Assembly: GCF_048564905.1 (NCBI RefSeq)
Contig: NC_132988.1
Coordinates: 68,566,001-68,630,000 of the forward strand
DNA: 64,000 nt
From: Vicugna pacos
Lineage: Eukaryota; Chordata; Mammalia; Artiodactyla; Camelidae
Direction of reading: 5' to 3'
The notes beneath the pieces are model-generated. The model did no database searches and had not been told where the DNA came from. It saw only the letters and a program-made list of their open reading frames with translations. How positions within the stretch are numbered: the stretch's first letter is position 1; every line of letters starts with the position of its first letter. The translations under genes were made by a program, and so were the position numbers. Of the stretch, positions 61,402 through 64,000 are shown piece by piece.

Positions 61402-62856
61402 CAGATATATGGATCAATGGAACAGAGTAGAAAGCCCAGAAATAAATCCACAAACTTCTGTTCAATTAATTTTTGACAAAGGAGGCAAGAACATACAATG
61501 GAGTAAAGACTATCTCTTCAGCAAATGGTGTTGGGGAAACTGGACAGCAGCATGTAAATCAATGAAGTTAGAACACTCCCTCATACCATACACAAAAATA
61601 AATTCAAAATGGCTTAAAGACTTAAACATAAGAGAAGACAATATACACCTATTAGAAGAAATCATAGGCAAACATTATCTGACATACATCTCAGCAATGT
61701 TCTCCTAAGGCAGTCTACCCAGGCAATTGAAATAAAAGCAAAAATAAACAAATGGGACTTAATTAAACGTATAAGCTTTTGCACAGCAAAGGAAACCATA
61801 AGCAAAACAAAAAGACAATGTACAAAATGGGAGAAAATATTTGCAAAAGATGAGACTGACAAGGGCTTAATTTCCAGAATATATAAACAGCTCGTATAAC
61901 TTTAATAAGAAAAAAACAAACAACCCAATCCAAATATGGGCAGAAGACCTAAACAAGCAATTCTCCAATGAAGACATACAAATTGCCAATAGGCACATGA
62001 AAAAAATGCTCAATATCGCTAATTGTCAGAGAAATGCAAATCAAAACTACAATGAGATATCACCTCACACCAGTCAGAATGGCCATCATTCAAAAGTCCA
62101 CAAACCATAAATGCTGGAGAGGCTGTGGAGAAAAGGGAACCCTCCCACACAGTTGGTGGGAATGTAGTTTAGTGCAGCCATTATGGAAAACAGTATGGAT
62201 ATTCCTCAAAAGACTAAAAATAGACTTACCATATGATCCAGCAATCCCATTCCTGGGCATATATCCAGAAGGAACCTTAATTTCATAGCAGCATTATTTA
62301 CAATAGCCAAGACATGGAAGCAACCTAAATGTCCATCAACAGATGACTGGATAAAGAAGCTGTGGTATATTTATACAATGGATCCTACTCAGCCATAAAA
62401 GGAATAAAATAATGCCATTTGCAGCAACATGGATGGACCTGGAGAATGCCATTCTAAGTGAAGTAAGCCAGAAAAAAAAAGAAAAATACCATATGATATC
62501 ACTTATATGTGAAATCTAAAAAACAAACAAACAAACAAATGTATTTACAAAACAGACTCACAGACATAGAAAACAAACTTATGGTTACCAGGTGGGAAAG
62601 GGAATGGGAAGGGACAAATTGGGATTTTGAGATTTGCAGATACTAACTACTATATACAAAATAGATAAACAAGTTTCTACTGTATAGCACAAGGAACTAT
62701 ATTCAATATCTTGTAGTAATTTATGGTAAAAAATAATACGAAAACAAATATATGTATGTTCCTATATGACTGAAGTATTGTGCTGTACACCAAAAATTGA
62801 CATAACATTGTAAACCGACTATACTTCAATAAAAATATATTTAAAAAAATTTTTAA
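61402..62856 (+). mobile_element. 5'-truncated L1 with 16-bp target-site duplication
   Basis: Starts inside ORF2 ('gaacagagtagaaagcccag', 'aacttctgttcaattaattt') and runs through the ORF2 end ('gcagcaacatggatggacct'). The 3' UTR has 'ctgtacaccaaaaattgaca', ending in an A-rich tail. It is bounded by exact direct repeats AAGAAGCCTTGTTTTT at 61386-61401 and 62857-62872. About 1.45 kb; a typical target-primed insertion. Confidence 0.92.
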
Positions 62857-62872
62857 AAGAAGCCTTGTTTTT
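62857..62872. repeat. L1 target-site duplication, right copy
   Basis: Exact match to 61386-61401, directly after the L1 A-rich tail. Confidence 0.88.
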
Positions 62873-64000
62873 AAGACAAAAAGGGGAACAGAGAAGAAAA
62901 AAAAGAAAAAGAGCTAAATTAAAAAAATTTTTAAAGCCAGCTCAAAAACGTATTTACAAACAATTGTAATTGTTCAGAGGAGAAAAGTTATAAAATAAAT
63001 AGAGATAATTGGAGTAAAAGAGGAAAAGTCACAAAGGACTGGTTTCATAATACTTTTTTGAGTTAAGCACTTCTTTAGTGTTTTTAAAGATTAAAGAGGC
63101 TTTGTTGTTTTCTCAGACTGATCCACTGCTACTAAAAGTTCACCCATTCAATAGCTTAGCTGGCTTTTTAAAACATGTATTATTTCATGACAACCAGCCA
63201 GCCTTATGGTAAAGGGAACAAGGGTAAATAGAGAAACAATCAAGTGAGGTTTAGTGGCAACTCCCAATAATCCATATGGCTAAGGCTGAAATCAAAGCTC
63301 CAGCCTCTACATGAAGGGCACAGGCAGAGACTAGGGTCACCCAGCATCATGATTCCCACTTCACCTTCATAAATACACTGTCCACTATGTGCCCTACCAC
63401 TTGCAAGCTCATCACAGCATACACACAGTACACCCAGGACCATAATTCCTACTCAGTTTCTACAAAATCTAACAAAGACAGCCAGGTACTTGGAGCAGTT
63501 ATACCTTTACACACCTCCTTGGACACATACAGACCTAAAAGATATTTAGAGACTAATTTAAAGTCAACTATTATGGTACAATTTTATTATTTGTGGAACT
63601 AAATTCAGGGCATTGGAGGGCTACAAAATGCAGTGTTATTTGGCCCAGGAGGAAGGACATGGCACCTCTCATGCCTTGAAAAAACAGCACCTTGTGCAAC
63701 CACTGGATGAATTTATGCACACAGTCATACCAAGTAGGAACCAGCTTTTGGCATCAAATTCAAAAATTCTTAATATTTAAATGCCAATATTAAAATAAGC
63801 AGTCATCATCACTACACACAGAGCCACAGAGAACAGGAGAATCCAATTTCAGCAAAGATAGCACAGCTTGTTCTTATCAATGAAAAGTATAACTGTCCTA
63901 TTTATTTATTGAGAAGTGAAATCTTTATTTTGGAAAGTTAGATTTCTAAAGATATCTGAACATAATTCCTTCAATGAATTTCTCAATTCAGATTTTCACG
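62873..64000. other. Intergenic end of window; no ENAM exon seen
   Basis: ENAM is the next gene in other mammals. I looked for its signal-peptide exon (MKILLVFLGLL-like) and found none, so only the distal upstream region of ENAM can be present. No repeat was recognised except low-complexity A-rich sequence at 62880-62940. Confidence 0.5.

Noticed and set aside
62034-62288. 84-codon + strand frame
   Set aside because: L1 ORF2 remnant inside the insertion at 61402-62856.
62873-64000. Search for the first ENAM exons
   Set aside because: No signal-peptide exon or enamelin-like sequence seen; ENAM probably starts beyond the window.

Overview
This is vertebrate nuclear DNA from a eutherian mammal. 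The most diagnostic clue is a tRNA-derived SINE at 40978-41110 with the A-box/B-box pattern typical of camelid SINEs. Together with L1 copies of artiodactyl style, this suggests a camelid (camel, llama or alpaca group); the species cannot be told. There are no operons, CRISPR arrays or bacterial features.

The window covers part of the SCPP (secretory calcium-binding phosphoprotein) enamel gene cluster. Two genes lie on the + strand. (1) The 3' half of AMTN (amelotin) occupies about 1-6040; four coding exons are visible, and the upstream exons lie before position 1. (2) A complete AMBN (ameloblastin) gene runs from about 35790 to 48160, with 11 coding exons encoding a predicted 417-residue secreted enamel matrix protein. 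All exon junctions were read directly from AG/GT sites, and the joined frames stay open. Both proteins are secreted by ameloblasts: ameloblastin in the secretory stage, amelotin in the maturation stage and junctional epithelium. In human the next gene downstream is ENAM, but I see no ENAM coding exon before position 64000.

Layout: 1-6040 is the AMTN 3' end with its introns. 6040-35690 is a 29.6 kb intergenic block, rich in L1 (especially 23.9-31.2 kb, where several 5'-truncated copies sit head to tail on the + strand) plus MIR, L2 and hAT-Charlie fossils. 35.7-48.2 kb is AMBN, which is poor in L1 and carries one camelid SINE in intron 4. 48.2-64 kb is downstream intergenic sequence with L2/MIR relics, an eroded ERV-L fossil (about 49.56-52.3 kb, minus strand) and one clean L1 insertion with a 16-bp target-site duplication (61386-62872).

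I found no undescribed gene system. The points most worth a second look are gene-structure details: a single-copy 39-nt AMBN repeat exon, two candidate AMBN start codons in different exons, and paralogous ILSSEE exons shared by AMTN and AMBN. Coordinates of old repeats are approximate because they were recognised by eye.
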